Origin: Micromonospora sp. WMMD980
GTDB lineage: Bacteria; Actinomycetota; Actinomycetes; Mycobacteriales; Micromonosporaceae
Direction of reading: 5' to 3'
Length of the DNA stretch: 64,000 bases
NCBI RefSeq assembly: GCF_029626035.1
Contig: NZ_JARUBE010000003.1
Span: 4,588,001-4,652,000 of the forward strand
The position numbers and the translations under genes were made by a program. Under the pieces are notes generated by a model, which did no database searches, was not told where the DNA came from, and saw only the letters and a program-made list of their open reading frames with translations. Shown in pieces: positions 51,586 through 60,969 of this stretch (position 1 is the stretch's first letter; each line of letters starts with the position of its first letter).

Positions 51586-52722
51586 TCAGGCCGTAATGAG
51601 GTCTCGCACTCGAGCCACCGCTTCCTGCCAGTCGACCGACTCGGTCATGTGGGTCCAGGACAGGCGCAGCGCGCTGCGCACCTGATCTTGTGGTAGCGCC
51701 ATCGCGGTCAGTACGTGGCTGGGTTCGTACGAGGCTGAGGTGCAGGCGGATCCATTGGACACGGCGAGTAGACCACGCCAGGCGACCATGACGGCCTCCG
51801 AGTCGAGACCGGGGAGTGAGAGGTTCAGCACGTGCGCCATGGTGTGTTCGGCAGCACCGTGGACCTGCGGGTGTAGCGGCGCGAGGCCGCGAAGGACCTC
51901 TTGCCGATAGGCGGCGCAGCTTGCTTGCCGGTCGGCGTGTTCAGTCAGGGCGAGTTCGCTGGCAAGGCCCAGTCCGGCGATGAGCGCTACCGGCAGAGTG
52001 CCTGGTCGGAGGCCGCGCTCTTGGCCTCCCCCTACCAACAGCGGGGTCAGCGGGGGGCGACGGAACCCGCGCTTGCGAGCGATCAGCGCGCCGACGCCTT
52101 TGGGAGCGAAGATCTTGTGCCCGGAGGCAGAGATTAGGTCAATACGGTGGTGCTGTAGTTCGGGCACGATCTTGCCGAACGCCTGGGCCGCGTCGATGTG
52201 TAGGTACGGCGGCTCGTCCTTGAGCAGGCGGCACAACTGAGGGACTGGCTGGATGACCCCCGTCTCGTTATTAGCTGCCATCATCGACACCACGAGAGTG
52301 TCCGGCCGAACCTTTGCGGCGATCTGTTCTGCCGACACCCGGCCAGATGGATCTGGTTTGACCAGGTCAACCTCGAAGCCGCTGCTCGCCAGTCGCTGGA
52401 GCGGCTCGAGGACCGCTTTGTGTTCGATGGCGGTGGAGACGATGTGCCGCTTGCCGGTGCGCTCCCCTTCGGACGCGAGGCCGAGAAGTGCAATGTTGTT
52501 CGCCTCCGTCGCGCCAGAAGTGAAGATGACCTCGTCGTCCGTGCAATGGACCACCTGGGCGACCTGTCGCCGCGCTCGTGCCACGGCGGTCTGCGCGGCG
52601 TGTCCGATCTCGTGCGTCCGGCTGCCGGCGTTGCCGAACTCTTCCGTGAGGTATCTCATGACGAGGTCAGCAACGCGCTTGTCGACGGGCGTGGTGGCGC
52701 TCGCGTCCAGGTAGACGGTCAT
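51586..52722 (-). CDS. dndA: Cysteine desulfurase DndA
   Basis: A 378-residue PLP enzyme of the NifS/IscS type. MTVYLDASATTPVD opens the protein, EATNNIALL-like and IEHKAVLEPL hold PLP contacts, the Schiff-base Lys is in SASGHKIFAPKG, and the catalytic Cys is in SNGSACTSASYEPSHVL. It provides sulfur for DNA phosphorothioation and matures the DndC iron-sulfur cluster. It is divergent from dndBCDE, as in the classic Streptomyces lividans locus. GGGAGG precedes the ATG. Confidence 0.93.
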   Translation of the reverse strand: MTVYLDASATTPVDKRVADLVMRYLTEEFGNAGSRTHEIGHAAQTAVARARRQVAQVVHCTDDEVIFTSGATEANNIALLGLASEGERTGKRHIVSTAIEHKAVLEPLQRLASSGFEVDLVKPDPSGRVSAEQIAAKVRPDTLVVSMMAANNETGVIQPVPQLCRLLKDEPPYLHIDAAQAFGKIVPELQHHRIDLISASGHKIFAPKGVGALIARKRGFRRPPLTPLLVGGGQERGLRPGTLPVALIAGLGLASELALTEHADRQASCAAYRQEVLRGLAPLHPQVHGAAEHTMAHVLNLSLPGLDSEAVMVAWRGLLAVSNGSACTSASYEPSHVLTAMALPQDQVRSALRLSWTHMTESVDWQEAVARVRDLITA

Positions 52723-52815
52723 CGACGGGTACCTCCCTGGTCGAGCATGGCGGCGACCGCCATGCCGGCGACCTGCCGGCGGCTTGACTCACCCATCGGC
52801 GAAACCGTGGCAGGT

Positions 52816-52844
52816 TTGACGTTCGTACGTTTCTAACTTAACGT
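52816..52844 (+). promoter_or_regulatory. dndBCDE promoter, apparently leaderless
   Basis: TTGACG (52816-52821), a 17-bp spacer and TAACGT (52839-52844). The expected start of transcription falls at or next to the GTG at 52850, so the message would be leaderless. ACGT half-sites around it could be an operator. Confidence 0.55.
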
Positions 52845-52849
52845 AGGGC

Positions 52850-54010
52850 GTGCGTGATCAACGGGAGGGCGGCACCGGTGAACTCGACGTGCCGAACATG
52901 AGCGCTGCAGCGCCTCTTTCAGGAATCTACGAGTATGCCTTTCCCGCTATTCGTGGGGTGCAGGCCGGTCGGGTGTACTTCGTGTCGATGTGTCCGCTCA
53001 AGCTGCTTGCCAAAATGTTCGTGTGGGATGACGACGACCTGCCGGTGCAGCTGCGTGCGCAGCGCACCTTGAACAAAGGGCGGATACCCGAGATCACCCG
53101 CTACATCGAGGAGAACGCCACCTCGTACACGTTTTCCGCAATCACCGCATCGGTGGATGCCTCGGTGCGGTTCGTCCCGGCGCAAGCTGCCGAAGCGAAC
53201 TCCGGGCTGGGCACGTTGCGCATCCCGATGGACGGCCGGTTCGTAATTAACGACGGCCAACACCGTCGCGCGGCGATCGAACAGGCGTTACGCAACAGTC
53301 CGGAACTCGGAGACGAGACGATCGCAGTGGTGTTCTTCCTCGACAAAGGCCTGGAACGCTGCCAGCAGATGTTCGCCGACCTCAACCGGCACGCGGTTCG
53401 ACCCTCCCCGTCCATAGGCGTGCTCTATGACCATCGCGATCCGCTGGCGGCGGTGACTAGGGCGGTGGTGGAGCAATCTCCGATCTTGCGCGGGGTGGTT
53501 GAACATGCATCGACCTCGCTTGCGAAGGCCTCGCGGAAGATGTTCACGCTCTCTGCCGTCCACGGAGCACACAAGGCCCTTTTCGCCGGGGTAACCGGCC
53601 TGAGTCAGCATCAGATGATCGACACCGCGCTAGGCATGTGGGAAGCGCTCAACGCGCAGTTCCCGGAGTGGACGATGATCCGTGCCCGGGAAGTCCCTGC
53701 CCCTGAAATCCGCCGCGACTTCATCCACACCCACGGCATCCTGCTGACGGCCCTGGGACGGGTCTGCAACACACTGCTGCTCGACGAAATCCCCTGCCAG
53801 CAGTGGCCGCAGCAGCTGCGACCACTGTCACAGATGGACTGGTCACGGACCAACACCGCGTTGTGGGAAGGCCGCGCCCTGGTCGGCGGCGTCGTCAGCA
53901 AGGCAAGCTCGAACATCGTGCTCACCACAGCAGCCCTGCGTAGCCACCTCGGCATGGCCCTGTCGGCTGAGGAAGAGAAGGCTGAACAACACCGGAAGGC
54001 ACAATCATGA
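52850..54010 (+). CDS. dndB: DndB, phosphorothioation regulator (DGQHR domain)
   Basis: A 386-residue protein with the ParB-like motif INDGQHRRAAIEQAL at ~residues 128-142. DndB modulates which sites are modified and represses the operon in several hosts. The GTG at 52850 suits a leaderless message, and ATG 52898 (residue 17) is an alternative. It overlaps dndC by 4 bp, giving a tightly coupled dndBCDE operon. Confidence 0.92.
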   Translation: MRDQREGGTGELDVPNMSAAAPLSGIYEYAFPAIRGVQAGRVYFVSMCPLKLLAKMFVWDDDDLPVQLRAQRTLNKGRIPEITRYIEENATSYTFSAITASVDASVRFVPAQAAEANSGLGTLRIPMDGRFVINDGQHRRAAIEQALRNSPELGDETIAVVFFLDKGLERCQQMFADLNRHAVRPSPSIGVLYDHRDPLAAVTRAVVEQSPILRGVVEHASTSLAKASRKMFTLSAVHGAHKALFAGVTGLSQHQMIDTALGMWEALNAQFPEWTMIRAREVPAPEIRRDFIHTHGILLTALGRVCNTLLLDEIPCQQWPQQLRPLSQMDWSRTNTALWEGRALVGGVVSKASSNIVLTTAALRSHLGMALSAEEEKAEQHRKAQS

Positions 54011-55554
54011 GCAAGGTGATGGTCCCGGCACCCCGGCGCCGGCCGTTCGGTGAGCTAGGCCTCGCCAAGACTGTGCAGGCCGTTGTGAACGAGATCGCTG
54101 AGCTGTACAAGGCCGACAGCATCCCGTGGGTGATCGGATACTCCGGCGGCAAGGACTCGACCGCAACCCTGCAGCTGGTCTGGACGGCTTTGCAAAAACT
54201 TCCCGCCTCGGCGTTGACCAAGCCCGTTCATGTGATCAGCACGGACACGCTGGTGGAGAACCCCATCGTCTCGGCATGGGTGAACCGCAGTCTCGACGTG
54301 ATGGGCACTCGGGCCGCCGAACTCGGGTTGCCGCTGACGCCCCATAAGCTCACACCGGAACTCGCCGACACCTTCTGGGTGAACTTGATCGGTAAGGGGT
54401 ACCCCGCTCCTCGGCCGCGTTTTCGTTGGTGCACCGAACGGCTGAAGATTAAGCCGTCCAACACCTTCATCCGCTCGATGGTACGAGCACACGGTGAGGC
54501 CATCCTCGTCCTCGGAATGCGCAAGCAGGAGTCAGCGACTAGGTCACGGGTGATGACGGCGCACGAGGCGTATCGGGTCCGCGAACGTCTCGCGCCGAAC
54601 GCCAGCCTGCCGAACTCGCTGGTTTACACGCCGGTTGAAACCTGGAGTTCCGATGAGGTGTGGATGTACCTCATGCAAGTCGACAACCCGTGGGGCTATT
54701 CCAATCGCGATCTGCTGACCATGTACCAAGGGGCATCAGAAGACAACGAGTGCCCCCTGGTCGTTGACACCTCGACGCCCAGCTGCGGTGACAGCCGCTT
54801 CGGCTGTTGGACCTGTACACTGGTTGATCAGGACAAATCCATGACGGCCATGGTGCTCAACGACGCGGACAAGGCCTGGATGGAGCCGTTGCTGACACTG
54901 CGCAACGAACTCGACCTTCAGGATGACCGTCAGCTGCGCGACTTCCGGCGGATGAACGGTTCGGTACAGCTGTTCAACGACGAACCGCGGCCGATCCACG
55001 GTCCCTACACACAACCATCGCGGCAGCGGTGGCTACGCCGGCTGTTGGAGGCGCAGGAGGAGGTCCGCCGGACTGGGCCGCCAGAAGTCGCGCAGATCGA
55101 CCTGATCACCCTCGCCGAGCTCGAGGAGATCCGCCGCATCTGGGTCGTGGAGAAACACGAATTCGAAGACACGCTTCCACGTATCTACGCCGAAGCGACC
55201 GGGCGACCGTACCCCGGTAAACCTCTTGATGAGGCGTTGCCGCTCGGGGCAGTCGAGGTGGAACTGCTCGCCGAGATTTGCGGCGACGACCGGCTTCAGT
55301 TCGAAACCGTCCGTGAACTGCTGGACGTAGAACGCCGGCACCGTAACCAGGTCCGTCGCGCGGGGCTGTTCACGGCGTTGGAGAATGCCTTGGCCAAGGG
55401 TTTCTACCGCGATCAGGACGATGCCGTCGACTACGCCCGCCGTCAGAAGGCGACCCGCGAGGCATTCAACGCCGACGACCTCGCCAGCGGGAACTTGCAG
55501 CTGATCCTCGACGCCGGTGCCGGCGACACGTCCGCGTTCGACGACATCTCCTAG
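54007..55554 (+). CDS. dndC: DndC, sulfurtransferase (PAPS-reductase-like)
   Basis: A 515-residue PP-loop protein. The ATP-pyrophosphatase motif GYSGGKDSTATLQL is at ~residues 43-57. Cys residues for the [4Fe-4S] cluster are in RFRWCTERL, NECPLVVD, PSCGDSRFGCWTCTLVD. DndC adenylates or otherwise activates the DNA backbone for sulfur insertion. Its C-terminal third is helical. It ends 7 bp before dndD. Confidence 0.94.
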   Translation: MSKVMVPAPRRRPFGELGLAKTVQAVVNEIAELYKADSIPWVIGYSGGKDSTATLQLVWTALQKLPASALTKPVHVISTDTLVENPIVSAWVNRSLDVMGTRAAELGLPLTPHKLTPELADTFWVNLIGKGYPAPRPRFRWCTERLKIKPSNTFIRSMVRAHGEAILVLGMRKQESATRSRVMTAHEAYRVRERLAPNASLPNSLVYTPVETWSSDEVWMYLMQVDNPWGYSNRDLLTMYQGASEDNECPLVVDTSTPSCGDSRFGCWTCTLVDQDKSMTAMVLNDADKAWMEPLLTLRNELDLQDDRQLRDFRRMNGSVQLFNDEPRPIHGPYTQPSRQRWLRRLLEAQEEVRRTGPPEVAQIDLITLAELEEIRRIWVVEKHEFEDTLPRIYAEATGRPYPGKPLDEALPLGAVEVELLAEICGDDRLQFETVRELLDVERRHRNQVRRAGLFTALENALAKGFYRDQDDAVDYARRQKATREAFNADDLASGNLQLILDAGAGDTSAFDDIS

Positions 55555-55561
55555 GCGACTG

Positions 55562-57577
55562 ATGATCTTCCAAGAACTCGTCCTGACCAACGTTGGCCCG
55601 TTCGCGGGCCGGCAAGCGATGCGCCTGGCACCGAAGGAGCCTGACCGCCCGATCGTGTTGTTCGGCGGCCTAAACGGCGCGGGTAAGACGACGGTGCTCG
55701 AGGCTCTGCTGCTGGTGCTGTATGGGACCCTTACTCCTGGCGCGAACCGGCGATCGACAAGCTATGAGAAGTATCTGACACAGCTGATCAACAACACGGC
55801 AGACCCTGCGGACGGCGCATCGATCGAGCTGCTTTTTCGGGCTGTGCATGACGGGGCTTGGCAGGAGTTTCGGCTGACCCGCCAGTGGGCGGTGGTCAGC
55901 GGAAAATTCCGCGAGCGGGTCGAGGTCAACCGCGACGGCTACCCGGACCAGGTGTTGACCGAAGGCTGGGCCGATCACGTCGAGACCCTGGTGCCGCGAG
56001 GTGTGGCCAATCTGTTCTTCTTCGACGGCGAGCAGATCGAGGCCTTCGCTGAATCAGATGTGTCTCAGGAGCTCGTCCGCGCCGCCGTCAGTGGGCTGCT
56101 CGGCCTGGATCTGGTCAACCGTCTGCAGGAAGACCTCATGGTGCTCGAACGGCGTCATCGCCAGGAAGCTACCCAGGGTGATCAACGCGAGACAATCACC
56201 GCCACGCAACACGCCCTGCAGCGGATGAAGCAGGACGAGATTGCGATGGTCCAGGAGATCGAAAGCGCCGAGCGTGAACTCAAGACCGCCGAGGAAAGCG
56301 CCGCACACGCACGCACTCGGCTGTACCGCGAGGGCGTGCAGCACTATCAGGACCGCGAGAAGATCACACAGCGAGCACACGAGGCGAAAGCAGCGGCAAA
56401 GATGGCCCGGCAAGCGATGATCGATGCCGTCGGTGGGTTCGGTCCCCTGCTGCTGGTGCCCGACCTACTCGCCGCCGCAGTCGCCCAGGCGACCGCCGAG
56501 CGCGATCATGCCGCCAACCTGATGCTGACTCGTATGCTTGCCGAGCGTGACGCTCAACTCCTCGAGTATCTTCGCGCACAGCGCGCCGGCGTCAAGGCAC
56601 AGACGGCCGCCGCCGAGTTCCTCGCGGACGATCGCGCAAGTCGCGAGAGCAACGCCAGCACGGAAACCCTCCTCGGTGCGGACGAGGCGACGCTTACGAC
56701 CGCTCGAGAACTACTCGACGGTGGCCTCACGGTAGCGCGGCGTGATCTAGAGGATCACGTCGCCGCTCTCGACAAGGCGCGCGTTGAACTCGACGCGGCA
56801 GAACGAGCAGCCGCTGCGGTCCCCCACGAGGACATTGGCAACGAACTCGTCGCGGAGTACGAGGAAGCTAACCACGTCGTGGCAAACATCCGCGGGAGGA
56901 TCAATCGCCTGCACAACGACCTCGCCGCCGCCCGCACGAGCTACCAGAACTCGAAAAAGGCATTCGAAGCTCAACTGAAGCAGGCTTCAGACCAACAGCT
57001 GCGGACGGAGCGGTTGCGGCGCATCGTCGAGCACGCCGAACGGGCCCGCGCGACGCTGGCCATTTTGCGCACCCGAGCCACCGACCGGCACATCCAGCGG
57101 ATCCAGTCCATGGTGCTGGAATCATTGCAACTGCTGCTGCGCAAGGACGGCCTCGTGCAGGAAGTGATCATCGACTCCGACACCTGCGAGATGGAACTCA
57201 TCGGTCCGGAGGGACGTCCCGTACAACCCCGGACCCTATCCGCTGGCGAGCGTCAGCTATTGGCCGTCGCTCTGCTCGCCGGCCTCGCCAGAGCATCGGG
57301 ACGCATGCTGCCCGTCGTCATCGACACGCCCCTGGGGCGCCTCGATAGTGATCACCGTGACCGATTCGTCCAAAGTTACCTGCCCAACGCCAGTCACCAG
57401 GTGATCGTTTTATCGACCGACACCGAGATCACCCCTGAGCTACTGGGCACCCTCGACGGCGCCGTTAGCCATACCATCCGTCTCGAGCACGATCCCGACA
57501 GCCACGCAACCTACCCCGTAGAAGGCTATTTCGCTGGCGCGCGTGAGGCCCAGCGACGCGAGGAGATGGCCCGATGA
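55562..57577 (+). CDS. dndD: DndD, SMC-like ATPase
   Basis: A 671-residue ABC/SMC-type ATPase. N-terminal Walker A GGLNGAGKTT lies in a QELVLTNVGPFAGRQ context. A long coiled coil spans ~200-530. The C-terminal part has signature LSAGERQLLAVALLAGLA and Walker B VVIDTPLGRLDSDHR. It is thought to nick or remodel DNA for modification. Start chosen at 55562 because the family N-terminus begins at MIFQELVL. It overlaps dndE by 4 bp. Confidence 0.94.
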   Translation: MIFQELVLTNVGPFAGRQAMRLAPKEPDRPIVLFGGLNGAGKTTVLEALLLVLYGTLTPGANRRSTSYEKYLTQLINNTADPADGASIELLFRAVHDGAWQEFRLTRQWAVVSGKFRERVEVNRDGYPDQVLTEGWADHVETLVPRGVANLFFFDGEQIEAFAESDVSQELVRAAVSGLLGLDLVNRLQEDLMVLERRHRQEATQGDQRETITATQHALQRMKQDEIAMVQEIESAERELKTAEESAAHARTRLYREGVQHYQDREKITQRAHEAKAAAKMARQAMIDAVGGFGPLLLVPDLLAAAVAQATAERDHAANLMLTRMLAERDAQLLEYLRAQRAGVKAQTAAAEFLADDRASRESNASTETLLGADEATLTTARELLDGGLTVARRDLEDHVAALDKARVELDAAERAAAAVPHEDIGNELVAEYEEANHVVANIRGRINRLHNDLAAARTSYQNSKKAFEAQLKQASDQQLRTERLRRIVEHAERARATLAILRTRATDRHIQRIQSMVLESLQLLLRKDGLVQEVIIDSDTCEMELIGPEGRPVQPRTLSAGERQLLAVALLAGLARASGRMLPVVIDTPLGRLDSDHRDRFVQSYLPNASHQVIVLSTDTEITPELLGTLDGAVSHTIRLEHDPDSHATYPVEGYFAGAREAQRREEMAR

Positions 57578-57993
57578 CGCACCGGAGTAAGAGGTTTATA
57601 GCGGATGGCGCCGTCGTGGGCCCCCCGGACGCCGTCCGCATTGGAGCAGACGTTCGCGAGCAGCTGATCACAATGAAACGGCGGACCGGGGTGATGAATT
57701 GGAACGTGTTGTGCCGATGGGCGCTGTGCCGATCCCTCGCCGAGCCCACGGCTCCGACGGCCGCCTCGCTGAGCAGTGACACCGCAGTCGAGATGACCTG
57801 GAAGACATTTGCCGGCAACACCGGCGACCTCTACTGGTGGCTCATCAAACTGCGTACGCAGCAACTCCAGCTGTCACTCGATGAGCCCTCACTGCACGTT
57901 CAGCTGCGTGCTCACATCACCCGAGGCACGCAATATCTCGTCGGTGATGCAGGTATGCGCGATACGCCTGATCTCATCGCGCTCGTACGATGA
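57574..57993 (+). CDS. dndE: DndE, DNA-binding phosphorothioation protein
   Basis: A 139-residue protein. The diagnostic segment is REQLITMKRRTGVMNWNVLCRWALC, followed by EMTWKTF and the C-terminal HITRGTQYLVGD. DndE is a small helical protein that binds nicked DNA. The protein is slightly longer than usual at both ends. It completes the modification operon. Confidence 0.92.
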   Translation: MTHRSKRFIADGAVVGPPDAVRIGADVREQLITMKRRTGVMNWNVLCRWALCRSLAEPTAPTAASLSSDTAVEMTWKTFAGNTGDLYWWLIKLRTQQLQLSLDEPSLHVQLRAHITRGTQYLVGDAGMRDTPDLIALVR

Positions 57994-58100
57994 CGAAAGC
58001 CCATAGCAGAAGCGCGACGGGCTCAGGCACACATGGGATGCCCGATTCGCTGGGGCGAACGAGAGGCGCGACGCGGATCTGACCCCGGAAGGGTAGGCGA

Positions 58101-58577
58101 GTGGGTGTGGCGTATGAGCAGGCGGTCGTCGAAGTCTCACAGGCCGGCTCGGCAACAGACCGCCGCAGTACGGCGGCAACCTGGGCCCGGGTCCTAGCGT
58201 ATGCGGACGACTCGGTGCCGCTCGGCACCCTGCTCGGCGGCCCGTCATTTGTCGATACCGACATCAGCGGCTGGTGCCGAACGCGTCGGGCTCAACGGGT
58301 TCTGGCCCGCCACGACCTCACCCATCTCGGAAAGCTGGTGGTCACGACACTCGGGCAGTTGCGCAGCATTCCCGACTGTGGTGCCGTCAGCGTCGACGAC
58401 ATCCTGGAAGCAGTACTGCTTGCGGTCATCGGTGACCACGAGTCCGCACTGCATGGCATTCTGCCCCTGCCGCGTGCGGAAAAAGATCAAGCCGTGCCCC
58501 TGGATGCAGCTCCGCCCATCGCCCGACAGGACACACCGGTATCGGACCCGCTGCTCGACATCCTCGAGAGTAGGTAG
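58101..58577 (+). CDS. Small protein with RNAP alpha-CTD-like (helix-hairpin-helix) domain
   Basis: A 158-residue protein of unknown function. Residues ~72-108 (LARHDLTHLGKLVVTTLGQL...GAVSVDDILEAVL) resemble the helix-hairpin-helix domain of the RNA polymerase alpha C-terminus, a non-specific DNA-binding fold. The rest has no recognised family. GTG start with GGAAGGG upstream. It ends 8 bp before the helicase gene, so it is part of the same unit. It may target the helicase to DNA. Confidence 0.75.
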   Translation: MGVAYEQAVVEVSQAGSATDRRSTAATWARVLAYADDSVPLGTLLGGPSFVDTDISGWCRTRRAQRVLARHDLTHLGKLVVTTLGQLRSIPDCGAVSVDDILEAVLLAVIGDHESALHGILPLPRAEKDQAVPLDAAPPIARQDTPVSDPLLDILESR

Positions 58578-58585
58578 GAGTGAAC

Positions 58586-60787
58586 ATGCTGCCGTCCTGG
58601 GACCCGAACTGGAAGCGCCGCTACAACTCTCCCCCTGACAACCTGATCAACGACTTCTACATCCCGTCGTTCGCTCGGTCCACTACGTACGACCGAGCCG
58701 TCGGCTTCTTCTCTGCCAAGCTCCTAGCGTCTATCGCGCCCGCCATCGACCGGTTCGTGCTCAACGGCGGCAGGATGCGCCTCATCACCTCCCCAGCACA
58801 CCTGAACGACGAAGAACTCGAAGCCATCGGTGAAGGCGAGGAGCTGCGGCAGCGCATCCGAGAAGACCTCATCGCAGCCGTCGCCAAGCCCATCCCTAAC
58901 CCCGTCCTCGTCGACCGGCTGAAACTACTCACTTGGATGGTCGCAAACGACAGGCTCGACGTGCGCATCGCGCTACGCGAGCACCCGCGAGGATACGGTC
59001 TCTTCCACGAGAAGATCGGCGTGTTCGCAGACCATGAGGGCAACTGGATGACCTTCACCGGAAGCCCCAACGAAACGCTCGGCGGCGCCCAACTGCACTC
59101 AGAGTCATTTCCGCTGCACCGAAGCTGGGCCAACGAAGACCAACGCGCCTACGCGCAGGAGGAACGTGATCGCTTCGAGCACGTGTGGCAGGAACAGATT
59201 GACGGCATCGCACTCTGGCGAGTGAACGACTGGATCGAAGATCCCATGCGTTCGACCTTCGGCGTCCGCGCCCCCTCAGCGGCCCAGGCCAGAATCCACG
59301 AGCAAGGCGAACCCGACCGACTATACGTGTCGCTTGTTGATGACGCGACGTTCGTTCCGTCGCTCCCTGAGGACCTTGTTCTGCGAGACTATCAAAGGAC
59401 CGCAGTCAATGACTGGCTCAAGGCCGGCGGCAAAGGCACCTTCGCCATGGCTACAGGGACCGGCAAGACACTGACAGCGCTCGCCGCCACAACCCAGGCT
59501 TCGATCTATGTCGCCAAAAGTGATCGTCCCCTACTGATCCTGGTCATCGTTCCTTCGATCGATCTCGTAGGACAATGGTTGTCTGATGCGGAGCGGTTCA
59601 ACTTCCGGCCCGCCGTCTGCCATGGGGACCTGCGGCGCGGCCAAGAGGAGCATCTCAAGTCGGTTTTCTCGGCTGCTCGATCAAATCACGGACGCCGCAC
59701 TGAGATGGTGATCACGACGGCCGACAGCCTAACCCCGCGCACCAATGAAGGCGGCTCAGATCATTTCCTGCAACGCCAGCTCGGGCGCCATAAGGGTCAC
59801 CTGCTTGTCATCGGCGACGAGATGCATTCCCTGGGAACATCGAGCCGGTTGGCAGCGCTGCCCACCCACGCAACCATGCGGCTGGGACTGTCGGCCACGC
59901 CGAAACGCCATGGCGACGAAACCGGCACGGAAGCGCTGCTGGACTATTTTGGTGCCCCGGTGCTCTCCATCAGCATCAAAGAGGCCATCTACAGGTATTA
60001 CGCCTTGGTGCCGTACGACTACTACCCGCAGCCGGTCGAGCTTACCGACGAGGAGAGCGTTCAATATCGCCTCATATCACAGCGAATCGCCCGGGCTTTT
60101 GCTGCCGAGGACGACCAAGCCGCCGAAGCGCACATTAGGGCACGCACTCGGTTGATCCAGCACGCGGCGAACAAGCGAGTGCGCTTGCGGCAGCTCATGG
60201 CGCAACGGCTGAGAAACGAGAGTCATCAGATCATCTACGTCGCGGAAGGCCGTGACCCTGAGTCGGACTTCTCGCAGCTAGAAGAAACCGAGCGGATGTT
60301 GGCCTCGGAGTTCGGCATGCGCGTTGAGCGCTACTACGGAGAAACTGACCGGCGCCGTCGAGAGCTGCTGCAGGCACGCTTGGCGTCCGGCGACATCCAA
60401 GCCCTGCTGGCGATGAAGTGCCTCGACGAGGGTGTCGACATCCCCTCGGCTCGGATCGGCGTGATCACCGCCTCCACCCAGAACCCACGGCAGTTCGTCC
60501 AGCGCCGCGGCAGGCTCCTGCGTCGGGATCCCGACAACCCGAAGTCACATGCGGTGATCTACGACTTCATCGTCATGCCGCCACGCCCGGACGGCGCGGC
60601 GTCGGAATCTGAGAAACGCCTGATCGGAGTCGAGCTGTCACGCGCCGCCGAGTTGGCGGATGCGGCTCGCAACAGCGAGGCTCTATCCTCAGTGATTGCC
60701 TGGGCGTACGAGTATGGGCTGCGCCCTGCCGAGTACACGTGGATGGACCTCACCGCTGAGGGCGACATGGAGGAGTGGGCGCAATGA
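58586..60787 (+). CDS. PLD-like plus SF2 helicase, putative restriction motor
   Basis: A 733-residue protein with AGGAG 5 bp before the ATG at 58586 (a GTG lies 6 bp earlier). Residues ~30-220 are phospholipase-D-like: FFSAKLLASIAP, then LFHEKIGVFADHEG with HxK and TGSPNETLGG. Residues ~260-700 are an SF2 helicase: Walker A MATGTGKTLTAL, DExH-type GDEMHSL, LSATPKR, and the C-terminal GVDIPSARIGVITAST and QRRGRLLR. PLD-helicase fusions occur in many restriction systems, where PLD is the likely nuclease. Its place right after dndE suggests phosphorothioation-linked restriction. Confidence 0.88.
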   Translation: MLPSWDPNWKRRYNSPPDNLINDFYIPSFARSTTYDRAVGFFSAKLLASIAPAIDRFVLNGGRMRLITSPAHLNDEELEAIGEGEELRQRIREDLIAAVAKPIPNPVLVDRLKLLTWMVANDRLDVRIALREHPRGYGLFHEKIGVFADHEGNWMTFTGSPNETLGGAQLHSESFPLHRSWANEDQRAYAQEERDRFEHVWQEQIDGIALWRVNDWIEDPMRSTFGVRAPSAAQARIHEQGEPDRLYVSLVDDATFVPSLPEDLVLRDYQRTAVNDWLKAGGKGTFAMATGTGKTLTALAATTQASIYVAKSDRPLLILVIVPSIDLVGQWLSDAERFNFRPAVCHGDLRRGQEEHLKSVFSAARSNHGRRTEMVITTADSLTPRTNEGGSDHFLQRQLGRHKGHLLVIGDEMHSLGTSSRLAALPTHATMRLGLSATPKRHGDETGTEALLDYFGAPVLSISIKEAIYRYYALVPYDYYPQPVELTDEESVQYRLISQRIARAFAAEDDQAAEAHIRARTRLIQHAANKRVRLRQLMAQRLRNESHQIIYVAEGRDPESDFSQLEETERMLASEFGMRVERYYGETDRRRRELLQARLASGDIQALLAMKCLDEGVDIPSARIGVITASTQNPRQFVQRRGRLLRRDPDNPKSHAVIYDFIVMPPRPDGAASESEKRLIGVELSRAAELADAARNSEALSSVIAWAYEYGLRPAEYTWMDLTAEGDMEEWAQ

Positions 60788-60969
60788 GAGCCTTCGAGGA
60801 GCACATGAAAGAGCTGGCAGCACAGCTGAGCCCTCAAGCACTCCTCGTCACCAAGTTCATCATCGAGGCCGAGCACCGGCGCAGGTTCTCCGATGACCGC
60901 ACTGACCTGCAGGAAGAGTTCGCCCTGCGCGCGTTGCAGACGGTGCAGAAGGCAGGGGAAGGTCAGTGA
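60784..60969 (+). CDS. 61-aa helical protein between helicase and ATPase
   Basis: Begins MRAFEEHMKELAAQLSPQAL and is predicted almost wholly helical and charged. It overlaps the helicase stop and the next gene start by 4 bp each, which is evidence that it is a real, co-translated subunit. No family recognised. It could be an adaptor between the helicase and the ATPase. Confidence 0.75.
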   Translation: MRAFEEHMKELAAQLSPQALLVTKFIIEAEHRRRFSDDRTDLQEEFALRALQTVQKAGEGQ

